A stretch of DNA of 10,270 nucleotides from an uncultured Succinatimonas sp. GTDB lineage: Bacteria > Pseudomonadota > Gammaproteobacteria > Enterobacterales > Succinivibrionaceae. Position numbers and translations under genes: made by a program. The notes under the pieces are model-generated. The model made no database searches. It was not told the DNA's origin and worked only from the letters and a program-made list of their open reading frames with translations. This document shows, one piece after another, positions 1 to 7,048 of the stretch (position 1 is the stretch's first letter; each line of letters begins with the position of its first letter). Location of the stretch: contig URKL01000042.1 of the NCBI GenBank assembly GCA_900548485.1, forward strand, positions 1 through 10,270, in the 5' to 3' direction.

Positions 1-55
1 TACACTTTTGCCAGTAGAGACTTGGCTGCCAGTACTGTGGCACGTCCCAAATCAT
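1..55 (-). CDS. Start of an unidentified gene leaving the left edge (partial)
   Basis: A minus-strand ATG at 55-53 overlaps the stop of the small membrane-protein gene in an ATGA junction. It opens a frame that stays open for 18 codons to the window edge. The peptide begins MIWDVPQYWQ and is rich in tryptophan and tyrosine. The ATGA overlap is typical of translationally coupled genes and is the main support. The other frames of this stretch are also open for this short distance, so the call is weak. I do not recognise the product. Confidence 0.3.
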   Translation of the reverse strand, partial: MIWDVPQYWQPSLYWQKC

Positions 56-303
56 CCACCTATACCCATAAAGGTTGCATCGGAACTTAAACTTTGCAGG
101 GAAATTCCTAAGTTTTCACAAAAAAGGCTTATTTTTTTAGGATAAGCTATAGCCATAACAAAGAAAATATCCGCAATACATAAAGTTATCACCCCAAATT
201 TAAAATGACGCGGGATGAAAAGGGCAATAAATCCTATTAAAAATAAGGTCACACCACTGCTACTACAAAAAGATTCGCAAGCTTGTAAAGTTAAAGTAGG
301 CAT
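52..303 (-). CDS. Small two-helix membrane protein, unknown function
   Basis: This 83-residue product is not recognised. It has two hydrophobic segments, at about residues 17-31 (short) and 36-54, joined by a basic turn (PRHFKF). A Lys-Lys pair follows the second helix, and a polar tail runs to a Gly-rich end. Four cysteines (9, 13, 42, 62) are present. Codon use (TTA leucine, AAA lysine) matches the neighbouring genes, which supports real coding. The start at 303 is preceded by AAGAAA, a weak ribosome site. It is divergent from lgt across 59 bases, and its TGA overlaps a downstream ATG, which suggests a two-gene unit. A spurious frame cannot be excluded because the protein is short and has no recognised domain. 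Confidence 0.5.
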   Translation of the reverse strand: MPTLTLQACESFCSSSGVTLFLIGFIALFIPRHFKFGVITLCIADIFFVMAIAYPKKISLFCENLGISLQSLSSDATFMGIGG

Positions 304-362
304 TAAATTTCTTGTGTTAAAATAAAACGATATTAGATTTTAGCAGATTTTAGGATCAACAA
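304..362. promoter_or_regulatory. Divergent intergenic region upstream of lgt
   Basis: These 59 AT-rich bases separate the small minus-strand gene from lgt and must serve both starts if both are real. A weak plus-strand promoter could be TTGTGT at 312-317 with TAGATT at 334-339 (16-base spacer), a poor consensus match. AGGA at 352-355 is a plausible ribosome site, 7 bases before the lgt ATG. A 9-base direct repeat, AGATTTTAG, occurs at 335-343 and 345-353, one helical turn apart. Promoter positions are inference. Confidence 0.35.
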
Positions 363-1151
363 ATGTTATTTGTTTCAAATCTAGATCCGATTGTCTTTAG
401 CATTGGACCTATCAGTGTTAGATGGTATGGCCTTTTATTTTCCTTAGGGTTCATAATTGGTTATATTGTCATGCAATATATGTTTCGTAAACTTCAGTAT
501 AAAACTGAAGATCTCGATAAACTTTTAGTTTTTATATTTTTGGGTACCGTTATTGGTGCTAGATTAGGCCATTGTCTATTTTATGAGCCGGACTTTTATT
601 TAAGAAATCCTATAGAAATTTTAAAAATCTGGAACGGAGGTTTAGCAAGTCACGGAGGAACTGTAGGCGTCTTATTAACCGTATATATTTTCTGTCGTCA
701 TTATCACTATCAGCTTTTAGAGCTTTTAGATATGCTATCTGTTCCAGTGGCTTTAGTTTCAACCCTTATAAGACTTGGAAATTTTACCAATTCAGAGATT
801 TTAGGAATTCCCACTAATACTGATTATGGTGTTATTTTTGCACGTTTAGGGGAAACTTTCCCAAGACATCCTGCTCAATTATACGAAGCCTTCGCTTATT
901 TAGTTACCTTTATAATTTTAAGTTTGGTGTATTTTAAAGTTAAAAACAAACCAAAAGGACTAATATTTGGTCTATTGTTTATCTTAATTTTTGGCAGTCG
1001 AATTCTCATTGAACCCTTTAAAGTTGAACAAGCTGACTACAGTACTGGTACCATCTTTACCGTAGGACAATATTTAAGCATTCCCTTTATATTATTAGGG
1101 ATTGCCGTTATCATCTACGCCTATTTACATCGCCTGAGAAAGGAGCAATAA
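363..1151 (+). CDS. lgt: Prolipoprotein diacylglyceryl transferase
   Basis: Lgt is an inner-membrane enzyme that moves diacylglycerol from phosphatidylglycerol onto the lipobox cysteine of prolipoproteins, the first step of lipoprotein maturation. The 262-residue protein has many hydrophobic segments. The family signature is RLGNFTNSEILG at 137-148. The catalytic-region His is H97 in the SHGG motif, and PRHPAQLYE is at 167-175. R137 and R213 align by eye with the essential E. coli arginines 143 and 239. It lacks the roughly 25-residue insert that E. coli Lgt has just before PRHP. GARLGHCLFYEP (65-76) and the IEPFKVEQ stretch near residue 220 resemble Bacteroidota Lgt as I remember it, which hints at horizontal gain. 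AGGA lies 7 bases before the ATG. glmU follows after 2 bases, so the two are probably co-transcribed. Confidence 0.96.
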   Translation: MLFVSNLDPIVFSIGPISVRWYGLLFSLGFIIGYIVMQYMFRKLQYKTEDLDKLLVFIFLGTVIGARLGHCLFYEPDFYLRNPIEILKIWNGGLASHGGTVGVLLTVYIFCRHYHYQLLELLDMLSVPVALVSTLIRLGNFTNSEILGIPTNTDYGVIFARLGETFPRHPAQLYEAFAYLVTFIILSLVYFKVKNKPKGLIFGLLFILIFGSRILIEPFKVEQADYSTGTIFTVGQYLSIPFILLGIAVIIYAYLHRLRKEQ

Positions 1152-1153
1152 GA

Positions 1154-2542
1154 ATGGCATTAGAAATTGTTATTTTGGCAGCCGGTAAAGGTAGCCGCAT
1201 GCATTCTGACATACCTAAAGTTTTACACACTGTAGCTGGCATACCGATGCTTGGGCATGTAATCCAAACTGCTTGCGAACTTAAGGCTTTTGCTATCCAT
1301 GTAGTTATAGGTCACGGATGTGAATTAGTAGAGAATTATTTAAAAACTCTAAAGATTGACAATGTTGATATCATCAAACAAGAACAACAATTAGGTACAG
1401 CTCATGCAGTTTCAATGGCTTTACCTAAAATAAACCCCGAAAATGATGTCTTAGTTTTATACGGAGATACTCCCCTTACACCTAAAACTACTTTAGAGGA
1501 TTTATATTTTAAACTTGGTACTAAAGCCTTAATGGTCTTAAGTGCCATTGCTTCTAATCCTTTTGGCTATGGACGAATCGTACGCAATGCTCAACATAAT
1601 CTTTTAAAGATTGTTGAGCAAAAAGATGCAGATATACAAACTCAAGCTATCAATGAAATAAATACCGGCATCATCATAGCTAAGGGACAGGTTTTATGTG
1701 ACTATATTCCTAAGATTAAGAATAACAATTCTCAAGGTGAGTTCTATCTTACAGATTTAGCTGCTCTATTAGTCGCAGATAATCAAGATGTAGGTGTAGA
1801 AATTGCTTCAGATTTTGAATTATTATCTGGAGTTAATAGTAAAAAACAATTAGCTGAAGTAGAAAGACTTTATCAATATCGCCAAGCTTTAAAGCTTATG
1901 GATGAAGGGGTATCTTTTGCCGATCCTAAACGTTTTGATCTAAGAGGTTCTTTAGAGCACGGTCGCGACGATTTCATTGATATCAATGTCATCATCCAAG
2001 GTAAAGTGATCATTGGTAATAACGTACATATAGGTGCAGGCTGTGTCATTTCTGATTGTTCTATTGAAGATGGTGCCATCATCTCTCCTTATACTATTAT
2101 GGAGCAATCTCACTTAGGTACACAAACAACTGTAGGCCCTTTTAGTCGCCTACGTCCTGGAGTCACCCTTGAGCATCAAGCTCATGTAGGTAATTTCGTG
2201 GAGTTGAAAAAAGCTCATTTAGGCATCGGTACAAAGGCTGGACATTTAAGTTACCTAGGGGATGCTAATATCGGTAATGAAGTAAACATTGGTGCAGGTA
2301 CGATTACCTGTAATTATGATGGTGCTAATAAATTCAAAACCATCATAGGAGATGATGTATTTGTCGGATCTGACTCGCAATTAGTAGCTCCAGTAACTAT
2401 CCCTAATGGTGTTACTATTGCTGCAGGAACTACTGTTACTAAAAGATCAGATTTATCTACAAACTGCTTAGTCCTAACTCGGGCACAAACTGTGGTTAAA
2501 ACAAACTATCAGCGCCCTCACAAAATCAAAGCGGAGAAATAA
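1154..2542 (+). CDS. glmU: Bifunctional GlmU: GlcN-1-P acetyltransferase / GlcNAc-1-P uridylyltransferase
   Basis: GlmU is a cytoplasmic enzyme that acetylates glucosamine-1-phosphate and then couples the product to UTP, giving UDP-GlcNAc for peptidoglycan and lipopolysaccharide. The 462 residues are close to the 456 of E. coli. The N-terminal nucleotidyltransferase has LAAGKGSRM at 8-16, PKVLH at 21-25 and the metal-binding Asp in YGD (D105). A linker helix near 230-250 leads to a left-handed beta-helix of hexapeptide repeats from about 263. H364 in GHLSYLG matches the catalytic acetyltransferase His of E. coli (363). NIGAGTITCNYDG (378-390) is highly conserved. AAAGGAG at 1139-1145, 8 bases before the ATG, is a strong ribosome site lying inside the end of lgt. 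glmS follows after 2 bases. Confidence 0.98.
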   Translation: MALEIVILAAGKGSRMHSDIPKVLHTVAGIPMLGHVIQTACELKAFAIHVVIGHGCELVENYLKTLKIDNVDIIKQEQQLGTAHAVSMALPKINPENDVLVLYGDTPLTPKTTLEDLYFKLGTKALMVLSAIASNPFGYGRIVRNAQHNLLKIVEQKDADIQTQAINEINTGIIIAKGQVLCDYIPKIKNNNSQGEFYLTDLAALLVADNQDVGVEIASDFELLSGVNSKKQLAEVERLYQYRQALKLMDEGVSFADPKRFDLRGSLEHGRDDFIDINVIIQGKVIIGNNVHIGAGCVISDCSIEDGAIISPYTIMEQSHLGTQTTVGPFSRLRPGVTLEHQAHVGNFVELKKAHLGIGTKAGHLSYLGDANIGNEVNIGAGTITCNYDGANKFKTIIGDDVFVGSDSQLVAPVTIPNGVTIAAGTTVTKRSDLSTNCLVLTRAQTVVKTNYQRPHKIKAEK

Positions 2543-2544
2543 TT

Positions 2545-4374
2545 ATGTGCGGAATTGTTGGAGCTACTGCGCAAAGAGATGTTGCCCCTATCCTGCTTAC
2601 TGGGCTATCTAGACTTGAATATCGTGGCTATGATAGTGCTGGTATTTGTACGCTTTCACAAAATAATTTCAATTGCTTGAAAACAACCTCCAAAGTAGCA
2701 TCTTTAATTTTAGATGTGAAAGAGCATGGAGCAAAAGGGCATATGGGTATAGCTCATACTCGTTGGGCAACTCACGGAATTCCTTCAGTGAAAAATGCTC
2801 ATCCTCATATTTGCGATAATTTAGCCTTAGTTCATAACGGTATTATTGAAAACTTTAAAGAAATTAAAGCTAAGCTCTTAGAATTTGGCTATAGTTTTAA
2901 ATCTGAAACTGATACTGAAATTTTGCTCTGCTTAATTCATTACTATCAAAAAAATAGTAATAATCTAAAAGAAGCTTTATTAAAAGCTTTAAACGAGGTA
3001 AGTGGTTCATATGCTATTGCGCTTATGGATAAAAATGAAGATGGAGTTTTATATGTAGCTCGCTGTGGCTCGCCCCTTGTTATAGGTCTTGGTATAGGTG
3101 AAAATTTCGTTGCCTCAGATATCTTAGCTTTATTACCTGTAACCCGTAGCTTTATTTATCTTGATGAAAAAGAGATCGCCACTATTACTACTGATAAAGT
3201 AGAAGTTTTTGGCCTTGATGGAAGCTTACACATCAAAAAAGCTCAAGAAACTGAAATCGATGCTGAAAGTATTTCAAAAGGAACTTTTGATCACTATATG
3301 CAAAAAGAGATCTTTGAGCAACCTGATGCTTTACGCAATACTATGTTAGAGCGTTTAGACGAGGATGAGGTAAAAATTGAAACTGTCATAGGTCTTAAGG
3401 AAGACAGTTTCAAGGATCTAAAAAATATACAGATTGTTGCTTGTGGAACCTCTTTCCATGCTGGATTAATCGGTAAATATTGGTTTGAAGAACTTACAGG
3501 TATTCCTTGCTCTATCGATATTGCCTCTGAATATCGTTACCGGCACGCTGTGGTACGCGATGATTCTTTATTTATCACCATTTCCCAATCTGGAGAAACT
3601 GCCGATACTCTAGCTTCTTTACGTTTGGCAAAGAAACAAGGTTATAAATATTCATTATGTATTTGTAACGTCAATGGGGCTTCCTTAGTCAGAGAATCTG
3701 ATTTTACCTTACTCACCCGTGCTGGAGCTGAAATCGGTGTAGCCTCTACAAAAGCTTTTACTACTCAATTATTAAGCTTGTTGATGCTCGCACTACTTAT
3801 CGCTAAACAAAAAAATAGTTTGGACGCAAAGAAGCGAGCTGAAATTATTACCTCTTTAAGACAATTACCGTCTCTATGTTCTAAGTTTTTAGCAAAAGAT
3901 CAGGAAATATTATCTTTAGCTTCTGAATTTGCCGATAAGCATCACTGTCTCTTCTTAGGACGTGGCGTCATGTATCCTATTGCCTTAGAAGGAGCTTTAA
4001 AGCTTAAAGAGATAAGCTATATTCATGCCGAAGGCTATGCTGCAGGTGAATTAAAACATGGACCAATTGCACTTATTGATCGCAATATGCCTGTAGTAGT
4101 TGTAGCACCTGATAATGCTCTTATGGGTAAATTAGTTTCTAATATCGAAGAGGTAAAGGCTCGTGGAGGAAAACTCTATATCTTCAACTCAGAGGAAAAC
4201 TCCTTAAAAGCTGATGGTAAAACAAAAGTTATCTCTTTATGCGATTGTCCTGAAATTTTACAACCGATACTCTTTACCATTCCTTTGCAACTTTTAGCCT
4301 ATCATTGTGCAGTCATCAATGGTACAGATGTTGATCAACCTCGCAATTTAGCAAAATCTGTGACAGTTGAGTAA
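2545..4374 (+). CDS. glmS: Glutamine--fructose-6-phosphate aminotransferase (isomerizing)
   Basis: GlmS makes glucosamine-6-phosphate from fructose-6-phosphate and glutamine, the committed step of amino-sugar synthesis. It is 609 residues, equal to E. coli. The N-terminal glutaminase domain (about 2-240) begins MCGIVGA with catalytic C2, and has EYRGYDSAG at 25-33, HTRWATHG at 71-78 and HNG at 97-99. Two SIS sugar-isomerase domains follow (about 290-430 and 460-600), with CGTS at 300-303, SQSGETADT at 347-355 and STKAFTTQ at 401-408. E489, H505 and K604 match the E. coli catalytic residues, and the C-terminus DQPRNLAKSVTVE looks intact. GGAG at 2533-2536 is the ribosome site, inside the end of glmU. 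Only 2 bases separate the two genes, so there is no room for a leader ribozyme. Control is presumably through the lgt-glmU transcript. Confidence 0.98.
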   Translation: MCGIVGATAQRDVAPILLTGLSRLEYRGYDSAGICTLSQNNFNCLKTTSKVASLILDVKEHGAKGHMGIAHTRWATHGIPSVKNAHPHICDNLALVHNGIIENFKEIKAKLLEFGYSFKSETDTEILLCLIHYYQKNSNNLKEALLKALNEVSGSYAIALMDKNEDGVLYVARCGSPLVIGLGIGENFVASDILALLPVTRSFIYLDEKEIATITTDKVEVFGLDGSLHIKKAQETEIDAESISKGTFDHYMQKEIFEQPDALRNTMLERLDEDEVKIETVIGLKEDSFKDLKNIQIVACGTSFHAGLIGKYWFEELTGIPCSIDIASEYRYRHAVVRDDSLFITISQSGETADTLASLRLAKKQGYKYSLCICNVNGASLVRESDFTLLTRAGAEIGVASTKAFTTQLLSLLMLALLIAKQKNSLDAKKRAEIITSLRQLPSLCSKFLAKDQEILSLASEFADKHHCLFLGRGVMYPIALEGALKLKEISYIHAEGYAAGELKHGPIALIDRNMPVVVVAPDNALMGKLVSNIEEVKARGGKLYIFNSEENSLKADGKTKVISLCDCPEILQPILFTIPLQLLAYHCAVINGTDVDQPRNLAKSVTVE

Positions 4375-4401
4375 TTTTTGCGCAATTTGTGTTTTAAGAT
4401 G

Positions 4402-4455
4402 GTGGCTCATTAATTAATATTATTGATTTTTCTAAAAAAATAATAATTGAGCCAC
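4402..4455. promoter_or_regulatory. Long-loop inverted repeat between glmS and the symporter gene
   Basis: GTGGCTCA at 4402-4409 is the exact reverse complement of TGAGCCAC at 4448-4455. The 38 bases between are almost pure A/T and can add weak pairing (ATTATT at 4419-4424 with AATAAT at 4442-4447). The right arm ends 14 bases before the ATG at 4470, close to the weak ribosome site AGG (4458-4460). No T-run follows, so this is not a standard terminator. It could be a paired operator, or an RNA fold that limits transcription or translation of the transporter. Function is inference. Confidence 0.4.
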
Positions 4456-4469
4456 TTTAGGCACCAACT

Positions 4470-6323
4470 ATGCTTATCTTCAATAAACCATCTTGGACCG
4501 AAAAAATAGGTTACCTTTTAGGAGCTATAGGTAAAGATACAGTTTATATGCTCATTTCAGCATTTTACTTGCTGTATCTTTATCAGGAACTTAAGCTACC
4601 TTTAACCTTTATTACTATTGCTTTTTTCAGTATTAGAATCATTGACGCTTGTGATGATCTTATCATTGGTTATCTTCTAGATAGATTTAACAGTCGTTTT
4701 GGAAAGTTTAGGCCAGCTTTATTACTCGGAGGATTTTTCTCTGCGATTTTCACGGTTATGATGTTCAATACTCCTGATTTACAGGGGTATGCTCTCTACG
4801 CCTATTCGATTATTACTTACATGTTATGGACCTTATCCTATTCCATCCATGACATTGCTTTTTGGGGACTAATCCCAACCTTTGGAACCGACAGCCATAC
4901 TCGTGAAACCATGACTGTCATTCCTCGTTCTGGAGCTCTTATCGGGTCCCAAACTGTTCTTTTAGGAGGCCTTCCTTTTTTATATTATTTAAGAAATGAT
5001 CTTCATTTCTATGATAATTATTTTGGAATTTTTGCGATCTTCTTAGCTTCAGTTTATTTTATAGCAACAGTAATAACTGTTTTTTCTATAAAAGATCGTA
5101 CTATAAACCATGAACATAAAAAGATTAGTTTAAGACAATTAGGCGAAATAGTTTGTCATAATGATCAGCTGATTGTTATAGCTCTCTTAGCTTTTCTACA
5201 ACAACTTATCATCAGCATCGTTAATAGTACTATTATCTTATTTTTATTTTCAGAACCTCATGGTCCTGAATTACTGTCAGATTATTTATTACCAGGATTA
5301 CTTGCCCAATTACTGGCATATATTTTTTTCAAACCAAGTTGTCATCTTTTTTCACGTCGTTTTGTCATCGTATGTTCATGTGTACTCATGGCCATTGGCT
5401 ATACCATCATGTTCTTCTCTGATCCACAAAGCGATAATCTTATAAATTTATTTACCCTCTCCTATGGCTTATCTTGCTTTGGTATGGCCTGGTCTATTGC
5501 ATCAACTACAGTTATGAGTGCAGACTGTGTTGACTATGGCGAATTTAAACACAATATTCGCACTGAAGGTATTGTTTTTGCCTTCCAAACAGCTTCTGCA
5601 AAATTAAGCTTAGCTTTAGCTATTGCTATTTCTGGGTTCTCCTTTAATATTGTCAGCGTGCTTTTAAGTCAAATTCAAAGACAATCTTATATTTTCTCCG
5701 TGCGCTTTACCTTAGTAATTGTTTTCTTACTAAGCCTATCAATGATCATAATTTATTTGAGTTCCTATCGTTTACATGGACACTTTTTTCAAAATATTTT
5801 GAATTCTATTGAGATTTTTAAAACTCAAAATGACAATTATCTTAAAAAAAGCTCAACCTTTCCCTTACGATATGCCCTAGATAGCGAAGCTGTAATCTGT
5901 AATCTTAAAGCAGATTCTATTGATGAGGTTTTATCCTTAATGGCCGGACGCTTATATAAAATCTCTGCAATTAGTTCAAAAAGTGAATATTTAAAAATGC
6001 TCAAAGCAAAAATGGCAGAGAATCCTGCAGGTATAGCCGATGGTATTGCTATTCCTCATGCTCGTGGTAGTGGTATCAGACGTATGGCTTTAGCAGTTGC
6101 CACCCTAGAAAAACCTCTTGATTTTGGTTCCCCAGATGGTAAAAAATGTGATCTTATTTTTATGCTAGCAACCCCTGATGATCATGTATCTCATTTAAAT
6201 TTATTAGGTCAACTTTCCATAATTTTAAATATTCATGGATTCGCTGATAAACTAAGATCTTCAGGCTCTAGCCTTGAGATTACAGACAGAATATTAAAAT
6301 GCGAAAAACAATTGAAAAGTTAA
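4470..6323 (+). CDS. GPH-family (MelB-like) sugar symporter fused to a fructose/mannitol-type PTS EIIA domain
   Basis: This is a 617-residue inner-membrane sugar:cation symporter with a cytoplasmic regulatory tail. Residues 1-435 are a GPH/MelB transporter with about 12 hydrophobic segments. K22-D23, D59, D63, D128, R153 and K378 align by eye with MelB residues for sugar and cation binding (D19, D55, D59, D124, R149, K377). LLDRFNSRFGKFRP (69-82) and ADCVDYGEFK (351-360) are family motifs. A polar linker (about 440-465) leads to an EIIA type 2 domain (about 467-617), with GIADGIAIPHAR (521-532), the probable phospho-acceptor H530, DFGSPDG (551-557) and H575. The streptococcal LacS symporter has a C-terminal glucose-type EIIA, so this looks like a parallel design with another EIIA class. 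One uninterrupted frame joins the domains. The sugar is unknown. The start has only a weak AGG. Confidence 0.9.
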   Translation: MLIFNKPSWTEKIGYLLGAIGKDTVYMLISAFYLLYLYQELKLPLTFITIAFFSIRIIDACDDLIIGYLLDRFNSRFGKFRPALLLGGFFSAIFTVMMFNTPDLQGYALYAYSIITYMLWTLSYSIHDIAFWGLIPTFGTDSHTRETMTVIPRSGALIGSQTVLLGGLPFLYYLRNDLHFYDNYFGIFAIFLASVYFIATVITVFSIKDRTINHEHKKISLRQLGEIVCHNDQLIVIALLAFLQQLIISIVNSTIILFLFSEPHGPELLSDYLLPGLLAQLLAYIFFKPSCHLFSRRFVIVCSCVLMAIGYTIMFFSDPQSDNLINLFTLSYGLSCFGMAWSIASTTVMSADCVDYGEFKHNIRTEGIVFAFQTASAKLSLALAIAISGFSFNIVSVLLSQIQRQSYIFSVRFTLVIVFLLSLSMIIIYLSSYRLHGHFFQNILNSIEIFKTQNDNYLKKSSTFPLRYALDSEAVICNLKADSIDEVLSLMAGRLYKISAISSKSEYLKMLKAKMAENPAGIADGIAIPHARGSGIRRMALAVATLEKPLDFGSPDGKKCDLIFMLATPDDHVSHLNLLGQLSIILNIHGFADKLRSSGSSLEITDRILKCEKQLKS

Positions 6324-7048
6324 TTAGTTTTTTAGTTTTACTCATACCCACTCTTTCCTGGGCACAAAGTCTGCAAGTATGTGCAGTACCACAGACTTAT
6401 GGCGCTTTAGAGGCTATCGCTAAGATAGCCCCAATTGAATTTAAAACTGATTTTGCAACTGCCACTGATATTTATGCCAAAATTTCCAATCAAAGTGGCA
6501 GATGCGATCTTGTCATAGCTGCAGACGAAAAACTACCCATCTTACTTATCCGCTCAAATAAAGCCAAAAGTCATCTAAAACAGCCTTTAGTTCGCGCCCC
6601 TTTATTGTTATGGTCAGCTAAAACAGATCTTTTAGACAAAACAGCACAAGCTGTAAGTCAAAAGCGTTTAAAATCCATTGCATTAGCCGATCCTCGCTTA
6701 ACGCCGGTAGGCTTTGCAACTCATCAAATTGTCTCACAAGATAACTTCCCTACAGCTTATCTCAAAGGACATATTTATCGAGCCGATCATGAATATCAAG
6801 TCTATGCTATGGTCGCAGAAGGAAATGTTGAATGCGGTTTTTTAACTAAACCTTTAGTTGTAAAAAATGGTAAGGCTTTAGGATCTTATTGGCAGGTACC
6901 GCGCAATAATTACCCAGATCTAATTTATTACGCTTTACCTTTAAATGAGAGTAAATACCAACGCGATATTCAAACTTTAGTGAAATTTCTAACTGAAGAT
7001 CCTAGGTCTATGAATATCTTCATAAATGCAGGTTTTTCAAAACTCTAA
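6299..7048 (+). CDS. Exported ModA-like solute-binding protein without a neighbouring ABC transporter
   Basis: This 249-residue protein has a clear Sec signal peptide: MRKTIEK, a hydrophobic core, then likely cleavage after SWA at residue 22. The mature part resembles ModA, the molybdate-binding protein (SBP_bac_11-like). It has DLVIAADEKLP at 70-80, ALADPRLTPVGFA at 128-140, GNVECGF at 175-181 and W-V-P then YP (198-206). The two ligand-contacting serine regions of ModA seem changed: near residues 29-36 the sequence is AVPQTYGA, and near 53-57 it is ATATD. Molybdate may therefore not be the ligand. No modB or modC lies nearby. The start overlaps the symporter gene by 25 bases with no clear ribosome site, which suggests translational coupling. 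The start is fixed by the signal peptide. Ligand and partner are unknown. Confidence 0.8.
   Translation: MRKTIEKLISFLVLLIPTLSWAQSLQVCAVPQTYGALEAIAKIAPIEFKTDFATATDIYAKISNQSGRCDLVIAADEKLPILLIRSNKAKSHLKQPLVRAPLLLWSAKTDLLDKTAQAVSQKRLKSIALADPRLTPVGFATHQIVSQDNFPTAYLKGHIYRADHEYQVYAMVAEGNVECGFLTKPLVVKNGKALGSYWQVPRNNYPDLIYYALPLNESKYQRDIQTLVKFLTEDPRSMNIFINAGFSKL

Noticed and set aside
2..145. Plus-strand frame open from the left edge to a TAA at 143-145
   Set aside because: It is proline-rich with no motif and lies opposite the small membrane-protein gene, whose codon use fits the genome better.
1873..2082. Minus-strand open frame of 69 codons
   Set aside because: It lies wholly inside glmU opposite its coding strand, has no recognisable motif, and the glmU frame is intact through it.
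2543..2544. A glmS ribozyme or long leader before glmS
   Set aside because: Only two bases separate glmU and glmS, so there is no space, and the ribozyme is mainly known from Firmicutes.
4400..4457. Miniature transposable element bounded by the 8-base inverted repeats
   Set aside because: No target-site duplication flanks the arms, and only one copy is seen in the window.
5260..5445. Plus-strand open frame of 61 codons
   Set aside because: It is a frame-shifted reading of symporter membrane helices, whose hydrophobic codons make shadow frames look plausible. The main frame is unbroken.
5850..6323. EIIA domain as a separate gene joined by a frameshift error
   Set aside because: The frame is continuous with a plausible polar linker. 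No stop or separate ribosome site plus start is evident at the domain border.
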